DNA from: Hypomesus transpacificus
Taxonomy: Eukaryota > Chordata > Actinopteri > Osmeriformes > Osmeridae
NCBI RefSeq assembly: GCF_021917145.1
Contig: NC_061074.1
Span: 6,023,837 to 6,087,836 of the forward strand
Direction of reading: 5' to 3'
Length of the DNA: 64,000 nucleotides
The first letter of the stretch is position 1. Every line of letters starts with the position of its first letter. The translations under genes and the position numbers were made by a program. Below are positions 42,636 through 55,500 of the stretch, in pieces. Below the pieces are notes generated by a model, which worked only from the letters and a program-made list of their open reading frames with translations, did not search any database and was not told the DNA's origin.

Positions 42636-44519
42636 CCTGTGGAGAAAGATGAAAAAAATTAAGTAGTATTCTCCTAATTTAATGATCCAGAAATTCCAGA
42701 ATAATATATATATATATATATAAATAATTATGATTATTTATTTTTTTAATGGTAAATAAAACATTCCATTGATTCTTCTCTGAATTTAAAACAAACCACA
42801 GCTACAGTAACAGCCTATTTACTCGGGGTGGGAATCTTTTGGTACCTCACGATTCGATAGAAAATCGATAAAAATAAGTGTGGGGAAAAAATCCCACTGC
42901 ATCAAAACCTTGAAATGTATTGTTTTTCTTGCAGTTTAGTAAACTCACTGTTATAAAAATTTTATAAAACCCTAATAATTAAAAATAATAACCCCCCAAA
43001 AAGTTTATTTTTAAAATGTGTGAATAGATATGAATCGCTAGAAGACTGAATCGCGATTCAAATGTGAATCGATTTTTCCCCCACCCCTACTATTGTTCAG
43101 TCCATGACCTTTGTCAATAATATGTCATTCCTGAGGCCCAAATCACATTCTAACTTGGCTGCCTTAGACTCTCAAATCAACAACTATTACGCCTAAACTC
43201 ATTTGACCAAGTAGCATTGAGGAATTTAAGGTATAGCCTAGTTTATCTGAATCCAGACCCATAAATGGGGCATAATATCACATACAAACTAAGCATGCAT
43301 TCAAACACACTCATACAAACTTACCATTTGTTTTGCACTGTTTCAGCACCTCACTGAAGCCTTCACACATCTTGAGGTCACTCTGGGTCTGGGCACACTC
43401 AATGAACTGCTTGAGCTCATATGCACAGGAGCTCTGTGGGGCTTGGGGCTCCTGTGTGTACATGGACTGGGGCGGTTGCTGATACATAGGGGGAGGCTGC
43501 TGGTACATAGGTTGGGCCTGGTAGGGCTCCTGAGAAAAAAAGGTTTTATTTTGTCACTCACTTCCTATCAACCAAACACCCCACTTTACTTCCATCCCCA
43601 GATGTGCTACTCAAGTCAACATGAAGATACTTGAAGATAAGAGGTTGTGACAATATACACATTTTGAATTACTATTCCTTTTTTTGCTTCAACTTGTAAT
43701 TTGTTGTTGTGTCTGTAATCTCAGCATTAGACAGGGCCTTAAAGGCACTTTTGTCATGACTAAGCTCTGATTACCTGATATGTGACGTCAGGCTTGGCAG
43801 CCTCTGAGTTACCTCCGCCACCACCAAAGCCCCCAGTCATTGCATGGCCAATGGTGTGCCCTACAGCCGAGCCCACGGCTACTCCCGCAGCGGTAGTTGC
43901 CATCTGGGCAAACATGCCAGGCTGCCTGGGGGCCGTAGCAGGTGCTGCCATGGCAGATGGAGGGGCATGGGTAGGAGCTGGGGCATAGGACGGAGGTGCA
44001 GCCCTGGCCATGGGGGGTGGTGGTGGCGCCCGGCTAGTTTAACAAAACAGAAAATTGTTACTTTTTACCAGTAAAGTTGTGGTAATACAGTTTTCTAGTT
44101 GAAACAAACCTATCAATTGACAGTAGCTACCTTCTACTTTGATACAGCTATCAAACTGGTCAGTAGCAGACTGGATAGTTAGCCTCGAGATTGCTTTATT
44201 AAACTGTGTTAATGATTAAAAACAACAACAACTAAAATAACATATATGTGTGTATATATATATATATAACAATGAGCAAATACCTCAATATAAACGTACG
44301 TCAGTCTAACCCCGCCGAAATGAGATGTTAATGCTCTTACTGTTATCTGGATTCCTCAAGAGAACGATGGCCAGCTCGTCAGTCGTTATTATCTTAGTTT
44401 GCTTATTGTATACTCGGCTAGCTAACTTCTAGCTAGCTAACCTTCCAAACACACAGGGATAATTCATACCTTGCAGGCGGTGCCATCCTAGATGTTCGGC
44501 TTCTGCTTCCTCTTGGCAT
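42636..44519 (-). CDS. chchd2: CHCHD2, twin CX9C mitochondrial protein
   Basis: CHCHD2 resides in the mitochondrial intermembrane space, where it supports respiration and cristae organisation; it can also act in the nucleus on COX4I2 transcription. Four coding exons on the minus strand: 44519-44470, 44033-43775, 43529-43325, 42646-42636, giving 174 aa (human 151). The N-terminus is basic ([16 protein letters not shown]) and followed by Pro/Ala-rich sequence. The conserved hydrophobic block [20 protein letters not shown] lies at 61-80, then a Gly-rich linker. The CHCH domain has C138-C148 and C158-C168, both CX9C. Extra length comes from a Pro/Tyr/Gln-rich insert (110-128) with repeats of MYQQPPP. 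The last exon adds only the final residues of NGFS. CHCHD10 is the main alternative, but the synteny with phkg1 and the [11 protein letters not shown] start favour CHCHD2. Confidence 0.94.
42703..42722. repeat. TA microsatellite
   Basis: About ten alternating TA units lie in the chchd2 last intron. Confidence 0.8.
42826..43090. mobile_element. hAT-like MITE with GGGGTGGG ends
   Basis: The left end reads GGGGTGGGAATCTTTTGG and the right end TTTTTCCCCCACCCCTA, an imperfect inverted pair. Inside are repeated ATTCGAT/GAATCG phrases on both sides of an A-rich core. There is no coding frame. It sits in the last intron of chchd2. This looks like a teleost non-autonomous hAT-type relic; the target duplication is no longer clear. 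Confidence 0.5.
44241..44269. repeat. TA/TG microsatellite
   Basis: A mixed TG and TA dinucleotide run lies in chchd2 intron 1. Confidence 0.75.
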
Positions 44520-46505
44520 TGTTAGAGCTATGAAGATACGTAAAAAATAAGATAGATTTCTCCTATAAAGAACAGCAATGGACTCTGAATAGTTTCAAAT
44601 GCGTATGAGCAAACAGTATACAGTAGAACCAGGTATGAGCGACCTTCGGAGCTTAATGTGACGTTAAATCCGGACTTTTGTGTTACATCATTTGTTTCAC
44701 GTACAACTTCCGGCACTGCCAAGAACATTCTAGAGTAACTAAAATGGTAAATCTCATCAACACTAGAATTACACTAGAATTACATCATTTGTAAAGACAA
44801 TTACAGTTAAGACAGTTAAGACAGACGTTCTTCACGTTTGACTTTAAATAGCTATTTTCGATTTTTCGAGGACGTTCCAGGTTGCCAAAACAAGAAAATA
44901 CTTGTATTTTTAGGCTATGCATAATTTAGCAATCCTTCAGCTTTTGTGTCATGTCCGTAAAATGAGGTTTCAAAACAACATTTTACATCTGTCATAGAGG
45001 ATGTAAACACAATTTGTGTTTATTGGGATGTCCTTTTTGAGTATCCCACATCGGAGAATGGATAGAGTAGAACATAAAATACATCTATTCTCTGGTTCTG
45101 GTTAAACTGAGTTAAAAGTCTAATCATGACGTCAAATCTAAGGAATAACTAATATGTAGAGATGTAAATGTTTTTATAAGGAAACATTTACAAAAATCGC
45201 CACTAGAGGTCCTCCTTGAACCTTTCATTATTTACATTAAGAATATTCTCTACTGTAGATGCTATAACTGCATAATAGTTTAGATCTAAATTATTTGACC
45301 ATTTGACCTTGAAATAGCATTTTGTTCAATTCAGTCTAGACAACAATTAACTGATCTTAAATAATACACAAACGTTATACCTTAAATCTAAAATGACCAT
45401 TGAATCAAGGTTTTGGGGTAGACATTTGGTGCCAAGTTCAGGGTAGACTGTTGGAATGTATTTTGATGAAATTATCATTTATGAGACACAAACACTATAC
45501 AGTACATCTATTAATTTGATATATCAAAACCAGCTTGTTTCAAAGTTTGCTGAAACAACCAATTACTAAATGATTGTTAGTTAGATGTTTGATGTTAGTG
45601 GCTTCAGCTATACTGAGACACTGTAAACTGCTTTGACCTCCTGTCCTTGTTTGCTACTCAGGCCACAAGTGTGGCATCCTGTCATGCTTAAGGCACACTC
45701 CCTTTAATCACCACAAGCCTACACATTGAACAGAGACAATGGGGACAATGGTTAATGCAGGCGGACAAGCCTTGATATACAGTCTCTCTGTGTTAGGGTT
45801 CACCCCCTAGCCATGTGTACAGATGCCATGGCCTTCCAAGAAAACAATGTGCATGCCATGTGTCAAGATGCCTCTTGATGTCTCTTTTATTCTAGTGCTG
45901 CTGCCCCCTGCTCCTTAAACCCTAATGGGGGCTGACCTTTGACCCCTGGTGGTTCAACACAATAGAGAGAGATACTTAGTTCATGTGGACACTGGCTGCA
46001 GCCCCAGACTATATCCAGCAGAGTGCCACTCACAGAAGCTGTACTTGGAAGGAAAGAGACCCTGAATTAATTTACAACGTTTTTGAATACATGTACATAT
46101 AGTATGTAGCCTACTGTATCATACATATTTTTAACCCATAAAAGCTTGATTGCAAAACAATTTGTGTGTTATAAAGCATGTGCCTTGTCAGTAATGAATG
46201 CCAAACTTAGGGAGGCAGCTGATGGACGACGCAATGGTTTATTGTCCACAGGATCCTCTGGGAGCTCGTCACCTGCAAGGGACAAGGGTCCAGCCTACTT
46301 TCACTCATGCTCGAGAAGCAGAGTTCTCACTTCACAGGTTCATTCGTTCAAAGACGGCGGAAATGCAAGCAGGTGGTTTTGGCAACCGATGAATACGGAT
46401 TTAATTTTCGATTAGCTAATGTTGCCGAAGTCGGGATAATGTTTACAGTTCAAATCTATTTTATTTAATCAAAGACAACGTTGTATTGTTCAATATAAAA
46501 CAAAT
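44520..46505. other. Divergent chchd2-BICDL intergenic region
   Basis: This holds the chchd2 promoter (left, transcribed leftward) and the upstream region and leader of the BICDL gene (right). Two overlapping open frames at 46,146-46,415 lie just before the BICDL start, but they match no family and have no clear splice partners; they may be leader sequence. Nothing else is recognised. Confidence 0.5.
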
Positions 46506-49500
46506 ATGGATCGGCTTGATGACTGGGGGTTTAAATCGAAGAAAATGGAATTTGAAGATGATTTCTATTTCGATTATGATACAGAGGAAATAACAAATTA
46601 TCAAGACCCCAGTGAACTTTTAGCTGCTTTGAAACAAAAGGAGGAAGAGGTTATTTTGGCAGCACAGCTGGGAAACGCATTGCTTTTGGAAAATCGTCAG
46701 GTAAAAGAAGAGAGCCAAACTATTCATGAACAATACGCAGACACGTTTGAGGTAAGATACATCAAGACGTATGTAAACTATTTGTACAGTAACATTTCAT
46801 ACAAAATGTAACCATCAAATTAGATCGATGTCAGGATGATGTCTCAGATAGGCTAAACACTGAGCCGGTGTGTGTGCTTGACTATTTATCTGTCGGAGTT
46901 GTTGCAAACAGTAGGCTATGAATAACGTATGTATCAATAGCAAATCAGATAAACAAAGGCTACTGGCCTATCAAATTCAGGTTTACAGGTCAAGAGTTGA
47001 AATTTAACTAGAAACGTTGAAGTACGTTACCTCTCTGTTATCCACAACAATCTTTCTTGGGTTGTAATCCCTGTAATTCAGGATAAACACTATGTAGGCT
47101 ACAGTAGCCTGAACCACTCGTATTTTCTGTTATTTTGTCAGCACAGGTGAAGCTTTTGGGGAGATGTATGCCAATATCACATTCCTCGTGTATCATCATG
47201 AGCCTTGAGCATGTTGAAAATAGGAAGATAATATAACACAAGATGCTGAAGTAGTCTTTTATTGTGAGATTGTCAGTTGGCTGTATGTCTGCTGTCTGTT
47301 TCTATACAAAAATGATTTTTTTAAAACCATAATTGATGTTCTGACAGAAACACATTTTATTCTGCTCTGTGTTCACCAAGCCAATGTATTGGCTGCAGTT
47401 ATTGTCTTTAAGATTTACTAACCTTATATTTGCTTTTCACTGCTCATATGATTCTATGTTCAATATTATTGAAACTCCTCACTTTATGTGGCCCTGTTTG
47501 GTGAAGCTTATTTGGCTGTAGCTCATAATTGATCTAACTAGCATGGCCAAACGCTCACAGACAAATCCACAGGAGATCTTATAAAGACATAAATACTGTG
47601 GTGTGTGAAGCGATCTACTGTATTGCTTGAGTGAGGGCCACAGAGTGGTAAGACAAAGATGGAGTTTCTAAGCTGATCATTAAAATGAGAAACATTGTGC
47701 ACTCTTATTTGAAAGTTGATCACACCCACGTGAGGTTATGTCATTATCATTATGGCCTACTATCAACACTGTCGGTTCTTGGTACACAAGATTTTCATCT
47801 TGATTCATCTCCTCAATCAAATTCTGTAAAGTTTGGCAAACCGACTATTGTTTCAATGTTACAACTGTTGTACCATTGTGATATGAATTGTGTCCCTGTT
47901 ATACCCAAATCAAATAAAAAGGGTTTTCTGATAAGTAGAAGTACTAATAGTAGCCTGTATGTCAATTCAGTGGTAATTAGTAGTTCAATCGGAAATTAAG
48001 TCTCATTCGGAGGGCCCACATTGCTTTCATGCTGTACATATATGTGTGTGTGTGAATGTGTTGCCCTTCAGGAGCTGGAGCAGGGCAAACATGACCTGAG
48101 GTTGAAGCTGGAGGGCTGTCAGTCCCAGTGGGAGAGCCAGGTGGGGGACCTGGAGAGGGACGTGAGGGAGCTGAGTGTCCAGGTGGAGCAGCTGACCCAG
48201 GCCCTGAGCACATCAGAGAGAGACATGACCAGGGCCCAGCAGGAGCACCAAGAACATACGCAACACCTTAGAGAGCAGCTGAACACCGTGAGTCACTTTC
48301 CCTTCGTTACTTCACTCACAAAATGGTAATTAGAAATGGTTTGAGATTTTTCAAGGAATTCTGTGTTTTGCTGCCAGATTCTTTCATTATTGGGGATATT
48401 TCTCAAGGTAACACATTAAAAGTTTGCTTATCAAAGACACAATGGAATAAGGTGAAGGTAAATAAAAACTCACACTGCAGCACATGAGCCTTATTGAAAG
48501 AAACACTCGAGTCTTGTCTATGAAACTCTGGTCTTGAGCCAGACCTGATAAGATGGGAGTGTGTTACCCAATCCATTCACTGAAACCAAATGTACTGAAC
48601 AAGCAACTTTGGTGTATAGCAAGGCCAAAAACAGATGTTACTCAGTCCAAGGCCTGTCAGAAACACTGTGTACAGTATATAAGCAATAAAAGGCAGATAA
48701 GAAGCATGTGCATATCTGCTTTAGCATTGGTCCTTAGATTAAAAGGACCAGTGACAATTAAATACGTCACTTGGTTATTACATAAGTAAGTAGACCAAAG
48801 TAGCATGCTTTAGGGAAATATTACATTTAGAGACTGATGGTAAACATTCATGCAAACAAGTAAAAAGACTCAATAAATATGGACAGTGGCTCAATTTGAA
48901 TACAGATCTGGGGCAGAGAGTTGACAGTGTGATTTCTGCGGAAAATTCAGGATATCAATTCAAAATTAAGAAATGCTAAGTGTTTTACTGAGAATATTTT
49001 TATGAATCTGACTCATCTCCCTTTTGAGTTCAAACTGCTCTTCAGCTACTAAAATATAGAGCTGACTTCAACAAGATATTTTGACTGCAAGTCTGTGTAC
49101 TATGTGAGCCATGTGGCTGTGGCAGTCATACAATACAGAGAACACAGCTGTCAGGCGGTTTTTCAATGATTCAATCAGGTAAATTCTTTTAAATGCCTCA
49201 TATTTGTTAATTCCACTCTTCTGAGAACACTTAAGGTATGTGTTCAACTAAATTAAACTTAGGTACACTGCATAGTAGCTGTGTTTTTAAGTGCAAACCA
49301 CAACTTGAAATCTGTTTCACCTTATCATTTCAGCAAGAAAAAATGGATTGCCTGGAAGTTATAGTGCACTTGGTTAGATAGCCCTGAGTAGAATGCTAGT
49401 GTCAGTCTGCCAAGAGGAGGTTGTTTTCCCTAACTTTAGGGTTGTGACATAAATTTGGGTGAACGAAGCACATGACTGACCACCTTTGTTGCTTGGCATC

Positions 49501-52500
49501 TTATATTTTCCTAAGTATGAAAGTTAAATGACTAACTTGAGCTCACTGATGTGTCTTAGAGAAAGGTTGCACAACCCTCTATGACTCCAGTCACCTTCAG
49601 ATAGGGGAAGCAAAATCTTTATTCCAGATCCGAGTGGTCTGATGATGTGAGTTTCTGTGGAATTACTGACGGTCCCCCGTGAGTTCATTTTGTACGCAGG
49701 AAAAAGTCAATTTACTGGAGCTATCTCCCTAAGCTCTGAAGAAAGGAGGAAGCAGAGAATTGGGTTTACTTGGCTGGCAGGCTGCCACCATGGTTGACTC
49801 TGGACTCTGTTTAACTGTAAAAGTCACACAACAGTTTGAGACAGTTTGAGATTTCCCTGAGTTGAAGAGCAATGGTGTGTTCCTCAGTACCAGCCCAGGT
49901 GACGTGAGTGGTCGTGCCCATCTTACCAGGTGTGTGTGTGTGGGCATACGGTGTGGGAGATAAGGAGGAGTGTATATGAATGACTATTCTTTGTTTTTAT
50001 GAGAGAGATGGTCCTCGAGGAAATTCTTAATCTGGATAAATACAATATATGCATAGAATTTGTATTTTGGGCTGTACCACAGTGTGTCCAACACATACTG
50101 TACATCTATAAAAGCGTATGTCTGTATTGTCGTATATGGATGGAATTGTGTACAGGGGTTAGCTGAATTGTTCTTGTTTAGGGTTGGGTGGGTAGAATTA
50201 GTCAGAGCCCTGACAGGGAAACGTATAAATATTTCAGCTGTGATGTGAGAGCAAAGATTAATCATTTTACCACCAAATTTCAAATTAACAGTTAAAAAAC
50301 AAGCTCTGTTTGTAAATTTGTTTCACGTAACGAGTCTGTTACAGTTATATATTTTTAGACCTATAAGATTCTTACAGTGGCTGTTGAAAAGGGATGTATC
50401 TGCAAATCCAATGTTGATCTGCCAGTCTGTTATGGGCTTTCCAACTGACTGTGAATGTCATTCAAACTGTTCTTAAGGTGAAAGAAACATAACATTTTTC
50501 ATGCCAGGTAATTTCAATGTTGTGGTTGATTATGATTTGGATGATGCGTTTTTCTTTAATGATTACAATGATTCAAAAGAGTTGCTTTCTTTCTGCCACT
50601 GTGAATTTGTTTCCAGTATTAACTTCATTCATTTACGTATTGCAAAAGATTTTATGAGGACTTTCCTGGGAACTAAAAAGTGTAATCTAATTATAAATAT
50701 TGTGGAACAGGAGCAGAAGATTAGTACAATAGAGAATGATGCAGTCAGTGTTCAAACAATAATTAAAAGACACAGATATTGTTTATTCGGTACACACTAA
50801 TTTCAAGTAAATACTGTATTGCTCATGTAGTGTTAACCAGAAAGGGAGTTGGGTGGTAACTGATAAGCCAGAAATGTAAGCAACATCTGGGCTTGCATCA
50901 AACATCACGTTCCACTCCTCACAAGTCATTTTGTTGGCCGATCCTTCCCACAGAAAAGGCCATTGCAAGGGATTTGGTTTTAAAACATGAGTAAACTAAT
51001 GATATATTACAATACAAGGAAAGTGAACATGAGTATTGTTATAGAACGTCTTCTTAAATTACCTGATAATCGTTAATCAGCTATTTGGCCAGTGCACTTC
51101 AAGTACAATATTGTTTCCGAGCCAATTACGGTAAAAAATATATAGAATTTGTTAACATCTGTGTATGAAGAATATGCTTTCTAGCTGTGTTAATTCAAAC
51201 CAACTGTGTGTCCACTTCTTCACCTTGGCTTCAAACACTATCACATTCAACAGGATGTATTTTCCTAACCATGACATTAACACCTGTCAAACTGCTTTCC
51301 GTTTATGTAAAACAAGACGCCCATTTGGGGGCCCTTATTTCACTTTTGACCCAGAGCGCATCATTCAATTTAAAGAGGGAAGCGATGGAGAGATAAATCA
51401 AGCCCCTCAAAAACGGAGAGATAGGAATCTTTCTCTCTTTGAGGCAGTTCCTCACATGTGTGATCCCTTCATCCCAGGGGAGCACTATGCTTGGTCACTC
51501 TCCGAGAGGGGTCCCTGAGGGTCCGATTACTGCTGGGGGAGTCAGCTGCTGTGCTCATCACTGTTTGGGTGGTGATAGGTCAGGGATTGGGCCTCTTTAA
51601 GGGGGGTGTTGTGCTTGGTTTTGTGTCCCTAACAAACGAAGCGTCCCTACTCTGAGTGTGGATTCCCAGTGGGTGGCTTATTCTATTGTGGGTAGGATTC
51701 ATATTGGCAAGTAGGGGGCGGAGTTGGGGGGCAACCGATTGACGCAAGCGTGCGTCCCTGCCACACCTCCTACAGTGTCTATGTGCTTTGTTCTGTTTCA
51801 TTCTATGGGTGTTCATTAGGGCCCTCCCCACCCCTCCTCCCCACGCCATACACGCACCAACATAGACAAACCCACACACACGGACAACCACACAGCCCTT
51901 ATCACCCCAGTTTGGTTCATACATATTTGCCTAATGTGGCATGATGATGTATTTGCCAATACCAAGATGCCCCGCTTCATCTGCCCTGGTTCTTTCATCC
52001 TGTATTGTGTGTGTGTGATGGGACCTGACAGCGCCCGGCCAACTGCTGAGTCAGGACCAGGGCTCCAGGGAGAGCTGAGTGGCTGAAGAACTGGCACAGC
52101 CCTCACAGATTCCTGTCTCGCTTGTAGTGTTTAGTATGCTCAAAACTTTCACAAAGGCATGTGTCTGCATTGGGAAGTCAATAATTGCTCAAATCCCATC
52201 TTGCAGTTCACAGTTGAAAATGTCCAGTCACAAGACATTTCTTGTTATTTTGATATGAGAACATGCATTCATGTGCTTGAGGCAAAGGCAATTCCTCTGA
52301 TTCCATGGCAGAATGTGATCTTCTTTTCTTTTAATTTTCCACATGGCTTGCAGCATTAGAATCTTACACTGTCAGGATATTTATTTCCAGGATAATAATG
52401 GCTTTCTCCATGAAATCGCATAATACAGGAACATTGATTCTTGTCTCATACCTCTCTCAGATGTCTATCTCAGAAACAATGTACCTAATAAGTAGAAGCT

Positions 52501-55500
52501 TACACTGGCAGTGGTGGTCTTGGGTATTTCATCTACTCTCTCCTAAACCTTGAGCCCTCTGTCCCTAAGCTTACCTGTCCTTCTCTGCATGTCTCACATC
52601 TTTCACTCAGGGTCCCTCCATCATTTGTCTTATTTCTGTCTCTCGCTGGATAGGCAATGGAGGTGGAGAGAGCAATGACCGGTGAGCTCCAGGTGCTGAA
52701 ACATGAGCTCAGGCAAGGGAGCCAGAGCAGACCTCAGGACGAGGAGCTGCTGAGCGCCATGAGGGAGCAGGTGGGCACGTGTGCATCCACTCAGACGTGA
52801 AAGCACAGCGCAGACTTTCACACACCCTATCAGACAGACGCGCACCTGCTCAAATACACATCCACACACACACACACACACCCCAAGCTTCGCTTCCCAC
52901 ATGCACACGCTACGGAACCAAAACAAATCCCATGATGTGAACGTTTTCTGTGTGCGTGCTGATGGATCTGTCTCTGTTTCCCTGTGTGTGTCCAGGTTGT
53001 TCGTCTCACACAGAGAGAGCAGGCCCTGGAGGAGCGTCTGAACAGTGTGTGTCAGGAGAATGCAGACCTGCGTGATAGCCTTGCCTCCCTACACACCCGG
53101 CTCGCACTGCAAGACCAACACAACCAACACCAGAGCCAACAGGTGCTGACACACACATGCTAGGTACATGTTGCCGAACAACATGCAGGTAGTGACCCGA
53201 AAGCTTACCTTAAAACCAATGAATACAAACTAACAGCACTTAACATGGCTGTCTGGAAACAGAGGGGCTGAGAGGTAGTAATATGCCTCTCTGACAGAGG
53301 AATTTTACTGTTGGCCTGAACAACAGGGGTCAGTTCTGTGGTGGAAAGCAGTGAACAATCACCTCATCCCTCTCATTGTATCTACAACCAGCAAGGCAGG
53401 ATTCCACACGTGTCGTAGAGTTTCATGTGAGACTGGAGGCTGGAATCTGGCATGTCAGGATTTCTCTCTCGATCCCTATTTGTTTATGTATTGCTTGGTG
53501 TAACATGTAAGATATATGGTATGCTTATATGACATAATAGATTACAATACACATGTACATGGATAGCTCCACAAAAACATATATTTGAACAGATTTGATA
53601 GATGCCCTTGTGAAGATACATTTTGTATTATTTTCAAAGGATCCAATTGACAGGTACAATTATACTGACCTGAAACTGTCTTGTTTGTTTGTGCATGTGT
53701 TTGTTTGTATGTCTGTACGTCTGTCTGATGCCCATATGTCTGCCTGTCTGTCTACCTGGCTACCTGTTCATCTCCTTGTTGTCCATCTGTCCATTAAGCT
53801 GACGGAGGCATGGAGGGAGGTGGAGGCAGCCAGGGATCGCTCCCAGGAGCTGCAGGCCCAGGTGGAAGAGCTGCAGGAGGAGGTGTCCCTTCAGGAGAGC
53901 TGTAATCGTGGAGACACTTCCCTACAGTCTGAACTAGAGACTAGTCTGGAGACCATTGGTCATTGCCTCAGTAGAGAGCAGGTAAGAAAATTGTGAAACA
54001 GGTGAAACACAGGTCAGGAAAAAGGTATAAAGTTAAATATAAAAGTACTGTATATGTAGGTCAGGAAACACAGTATGAATGCTGTCTGTACTTCCCCTTT
54101 GCTTACCTAGCATTGAATGTAAGGGCATGTGATATTGAACCAGATAAGTTGAACAAACAATAACATCAGAATTGATTACTGTAAGACGTATTTTCTTTCT
54201 TTGTCACTGTGGCTGACAGGTGCAATGATATCCATCTCTGGCAATTTGGCACTTGTTTACAGTGAGTCATTCAGTTCAGGAAATGTGAAAAATATTGGCC
54301 AGGGACTATTGCAGGAAGAGGATTTAGAACACAGTTAGTTTGTTTGTTAGTTAGTTTACCATAAACAACATAACAAAAGTATCTTTGTCAAAGTTACACA
54401 TTAATTTGTATCTGAGCCATGCCACAGTAAATAGTAATCTTTATAGCTGCTGTTACCAAAGCAACAAAATATCCTTTTCAAGTTCTCCATGACAAGGTGA
54501 AATAACACCTCTGCACAGGAACACTCTACAGTCAACGGGTAGAGTGTTGGTCTGTCCTCGAAGACACCAAACCACAATGGAGCGTGTAAGAAGTATAAGA
54601 CAATGAAATAGTTAGAAGGAAAATGTATTTCCCTTCCCCTTTTGCTGCTTGTTTTGTTCCAGGGGAAAAAATAATACTGCTCCCATGACTCATTTATTAC
54701 ATTTCCTGTTGGTTGAAACTAGGTTAGTGGAATGTTCCTGACTCTGACTAAATGAACACATTGACAAAAATGATATACATTTACAGTTGACAAAGAAAAA
54801 CAAACTGTCTTACAAACTATTACACTCTATTACAATCACACATACTCCTCTGTGTTATAGTAATACAAATACCGTTTTGAATGCAAATACAGGCCCCTCA
54901 TTATCTTTAGATTAATATTGTCATCCTTGACTGATAAATGGAGAGATAGGAAAGTGAGCAGTGTGTGTGTGTGTGTGTGCGTGTGTGTGTTTTTGTGTAC
55001 ATGCAAAGAAAAACATACATGTATGTCACGTTGCTCTCAAGTCTAGACACAAGTGCCTTGATGAAAAGAAAAAAGAAACTACCTAGTTTTTCACATCCAT
55101 AACCCACTTTTCCCCATACATTTCTTCCTCTAAAAGTAACTTGACACATGAAAGGGTAGTAGACAAATTTAGGCAACACGGAAGAAATGGTATCTCAGCT
55201 GTGCATACTGTTATCTGAGAGTACACCTGAACCCAATGACCTGTGGCCCATCATAATCTTGCCTTATGTTTGTGATGTAGCAAAAAACCAAAGAAAACAG
55301 GACTCCCTGGAAAAGTAATAACTTTCTCTGAATGGAATGTCATGGTTGGATAGAGATACTGTGTCTTCATTGTCTTATCATTGTGTAACGTCTTAAAAAT
55401 CTGAAATCTTAATCAAATTATATCATGCTCTTCTTCTAGATGACCCAGGACTTGTCTACCATCCTGGAGCTGCTACTGCCTCTGACTCAGGAAGTGATGA

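Noticed and set aside
46146-46415. Open frames just before the BICDL gene start
   Set aside because: Two frames are open over the same stretch, neither joins the BICDL exon in frame, and no domain is visible. Leader or promoter sequence is more likely.
53595-53996. 133-codon open frame containing a BICDL exon
   Set aside because: Only 53,799-53,981 is coding, between a splice acceptor and donor; the upstream part is intron read-through.
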